In this document: piece by piece, positions 5,419 through 7,166 of the stretch
How the letters are laid out: each line of letters begins with the position of its first letter
Position numbering within the stretch: position 1 is the stretch's first letter
NCBI GenBank assembly: GCA_900552725.1
Contig: USAT01000092.1
Span: forward strand, 1-7,166
Direction of reading: 5' to 3'
From: an uncultured Eubacteriales bacterium
GTDB lineage: Bacteria > Bacillota > Clostridia > Oscillospirales > Oscillospiraceae
DNA: 7,166 nucleotides
Translations under genes and position numbers: made by a program
The notes under the pieces: model-generated
The model's input: only the letters and a program-made list of their open reading frames with translations
What the model was told of the DNA's origin: nothing
The model's database searches: none

Positions 5419-7166
5419 TATCTGCGTGTTTGCCGGCACCACGGAGGGCCGGGAGCTGGTGGAATTCCTGGCCGGACAGCCGGTGCAGGCTACGGTATGC
5501 GTGGCCACGGAGTACGGTGAAACGCTGCTGCCGGAGGCGGAAAACATTACGATTCTGGCGGGACGCATCCCGGTAGAGGACATCATCCGGATGCTGCAAA
5601 GGATGCGGTTCGATCTGGTCATCGACGCTACCCACCCCTATGCCACCTCCATCACCGAGAGCATCTGCACAGCCTGTCGGGAAACGGAGACGGAGTATCT
5701 GCGCCTGCTGCGGCAATCCTCCGAACAGACGGAGGATGTGGTCTGCGTGGAGACTGCGGCGGCCGCCGCCGCATTTCTGGAGAGTACGCGGGGCAATATC
5801 CTGCTGACCACCGGCAGTAAGGAACTGGCGGCGTATAGCGGCATCCCCGATTTTACCCAGCGGGTATACGCCCGGGTGCTGCCCATGGATGCCTCGCTGG
5901 AGGCCTGCCGCGCAGCGGGGCTGAAGGCCGCCCATATCATCGCCATGCAGGGGCCTTTCTCCGAGGAGATGGATCTGGCCACACTGCGGTTTGCCGACGC
6001 CGCATGGATGGTGACCAAGGACGGCGGCGAAGCCGGCGGCTTTCCCGCTAAGGCATCCGCCGCCCGGAAGGCGGGCGCAGGTCTGGTGGTCATTGGCCGC
6101 CCGCCTCAGCGGGAGGGGCTTCCCTTTGCGGCGGTGCTGGATGTGCTGTGTAAGCGGTTCGGCTGCACCGTCCGGCCGCAGGTGCGGATCGTCGGCATCG
6201 GCCCCGGCAGCCGGGAGGCTATGACCCATGAGGTCAGCGAGGCCATTGAGACGGCGGACTGTCTCATTGGCGCAAAACGGATGTTGGATGCTGTGGCGCG
6301 GCCGGGGCAGCCTACCTATGACGCCATTGCGCCGCAGGATATCGCGGACTTTATCCGCGCCCACCGGGAATACCGCCGCTTTGCGGTGGTCATGTCCGGC
6401 GACACCGGCTTTTTCAGCGGCACCAAAAAGCTGCTTCCTCTGCTGGAGGGCTGCGACACAGCGGTGCTGCCGGGTCTGAGCTCGCTGTCCTATCTGTGTG
6501 CCCGGCTGCAAACCTCCTACGAGGATGTGCGGGTGGTGAGCCTCCATGGACGGCAGCACAACATCCTGCCGGAGGTGAGGGCAAACGGCCGGCTCTTCGC
6601 GCTGGTGGGCGGTGAGCGCGGCATCAACGACCTGTGCCGCACACTGACAGCAGGCGGTCTGGGCGGCGTCACCGTGTCTGTGGGACAGCGGCTGGGCTAC
6701 CCGGATGAGCGCATTATGTGCGGCACGGCAGCAGAGCTGGCAGAAGGTGCCTACGCGCCCTTGAGCGTGGCGCTCATCGAAAATCCCCACCCCGACGCGG
6801 TGGTCACGCCGGGTCTGCCGGATGACGCCTTCCTCCGCAGCGCGGAGGGAATGCCGGTGGTGCCTATGACGAAAAGCGAGGTGCGGGCGGTGTGCCTTTC
6901 CAAGCTGCGGCTGACGGAGCGCAGCGTCTGCTGGGACATCGGCGCCGGTACCGGCTCGGTGTCGGTGGAAATGGCCTTACAGGCAAAGCGGGGACAGGTC
7001 TGTGCCGTGGAGCGGCGGGAGGACGCCGCGGCGCTGCTGGGGCAGAACCGGGAGCGGTTTTCGTTGGAGAACCTACAGGTGGTCTGCGGCAGTGCGCCGG
7101 AGGCCTGCGCCGGTTTGCCCGCGCCTACCCACACATTCATCGGCGGCAGCGCCGGGGATATGCGGG
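5411..7166 (+). CDS. cbiJ/cbiE/cbiT: CbiJ-CbiE-CbiT fusion: cobalt-precorrin-6A reductase / precorrin-7 C5-methyltransferase / precorrin-6B C15-methyltransferase, 3'-truncated by window edge
   Basis: One uninterrupted frame of 585 complete codons with three enzyme domains. CbiJ (about residues 1-250) is the NAD(P)H-dependent reductase of cobalt-precorrin-6A. It shows AGTTEGREL (8-16), VATEYGETLLP, DATHPYATSI (72-81), LLTTGSKEL, IAMQGPFSEEM and VTKDGGEAGGFPAK, and ends in VVIGRPP. CbiE (about 258-480) is the C5-methyltransferase. It shows VRIVGIGPGSREAMT (from 258), VVMSGDTGFFSG (326-337), VLPGLSSLSYL, GGERGINDL, VGQRLGYPDERI and a final VALIENP. CbiT (from about 486) is the C15-methyltransferase and C12 side-chain decarboxylase. 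It shows PMTKSEVRAV, the Rossmann SAM motif DIGAGTGSVSVE (509-520) and FIGGSAGDM at the cut end; roughly the last 90-100 residues should lie beyond the window. The CbiE-CbiT order equals that of CobL. The CbiJ-CbiE linker is only a few residues. No stop or frameshift occurs between domains. The gene overlaps cbiH by 8 bases. Confidence 0.94.
   Translation, partial: MCNICVFAGTTEGRELVEFLAGQPVQATVCVATEYGETLLPEAENITILAGRIPVEDIIRMLQRMRFDLVIDATHPYATSITESICTACRETETEYLRLLRQSSEQTEDVVCVETAAAAAAFLESTRGNILLTTGSKELAAYSGIPDFTQRVYARVLPMDASLEACRAAGLKAAHIIAMQGPFSEEMDLATLRFADAAWMVTKDGGEAGGFPAKASAARKAGAGLVVIGRPPQREGLPFAAVLDVLCKRFGCTVRPQVRIVGIGPGSREAMTHEVSEAIETADCLIGAKRMLDAVARPGQPTYDAIAPQDIADFIRAHREYRRFAVVMSGDTGFFSGTKKLLPLLEGCDTAVLPGLSSLSYLCARLQTSYEDVRVVSLHGRQHNILPEVRANGRLFALVGGERGINDLCRTLTAGGLGGVTVSVGQRLGYPDERIMCGTAAELAEGAYAPLSVALIENPHPDAVVTPGLPDDAFLRSAEGMPVVPMTKSEVRAVCLSKLRLTERSVCWDIGAGTGSVSVEMALQAKRGQVCAVERREDAAALLGQNRERFSLENLQVVCGSAPEACAGLPAPTHTFIGGSAGDMR

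Noticed and set aside
4564..5622. A 352-codon open frame on the - strand opposite cbiG/cbiH/cbiJ.
   Set aside because: It is also in register with cbiH codons and crosses three well-supported sense genes. It is a shadow of GC-rich codon use with low-complexity composition.
5756..5769. 14-base perfect GC palindrome containing a NotI-type octamer in the CbiJ domain.
   Set aside because: It falls in six consecutive Ala codons (residues 116-121), which produce GCG/GCC palindromes by themselves. There is no U-tract or position that suggests a terminator or operator.
5390..6790. A 466-codon open frame on the - strand opposite the CbiJ and CbiE domains.
   Set aside because: Its codons are exactly in register with the sense codons, so it stays open simply because the sense gene uses no TTA, CTA or TCA codons in this stretch (TTA and CTA reappear just beyond 6790). 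Its product is rich in Gln, His and Arg and resembles no family I recognise, while the sense strand encodes clear enzyme domains.

Overview
The window is a slice through an anaerobic (early cobalt insertion) cobalamin biosynthesis operon. Seven genes lie on the + strand. They are packed edge to edge with no non-coding stretch longer than 3 bases. The DNA is GC-rich, Shine-Dalgarno sites are mostly strong (AGGAGG type), and the pathway is the anaerobic Cbi type (CbiD, CbiG, CbiJ) rather than the oxygen-dependent Cob type. Together these point to a GC-rich anaerobic Firmicute, most plausibly a gut Clostridia/Oscillospiraceae member. The taxonomic call is inference; the pathway call is solid.

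Layout from left to right: cbiA (5' end cut off by the window edge), cbiC, cbiD, cbiF, cbiG, cbiH, and a long gene that runs off the right edge and encodes CbiJ, CbiE and CbiT as one polypeptide. Every junction is coupled. There are ATGA overlaps at cbiA/cbiC and cbiF/cbiG, 8-base overlaps at cbiG/cbiH and cbiH/cbiJET, and gaps of 3 and 2 bases at cbiC/cbiD and cbiD/cbiF. No promoter, terminator, riboswitch, RNA gene, mobile element or CRISPR array is visible. Any cobalamin riboswitch would have to lie upstream of the window.

The genes cover an unbroken run of the corrin pathway. CbiH makes cobalt-precorrin-4 (C17 methylation and ring contraction). CbiF methylates C11 to give cobalt-precorrin-5A. 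CbiG opens the delta-lactone and releases acetaldehyde (5B). CbiD methylates C1 (6A). CbiJ reduces to 6B. CbiT methylates C15 and decarboxylates (cobalt-precorrin-7). CbiE methylates C5 (cobalt-precorrin-8). CbiC migrates the C11 methyl to C12 (cobyrinate). CbiA amidates the a and c side chains. Steps before this (CbiL, cobalt chelatase, sirohydrochlorin synthesis) and after it (CbiP, CbiB, nucleotide loop assembly) are not in the window.

The most notable point is the CbiJ-CbiE-CbiT triple fusion, which joins three consecutive reactions in one chain. I found no sign of an undescribed non-cobalamin system.
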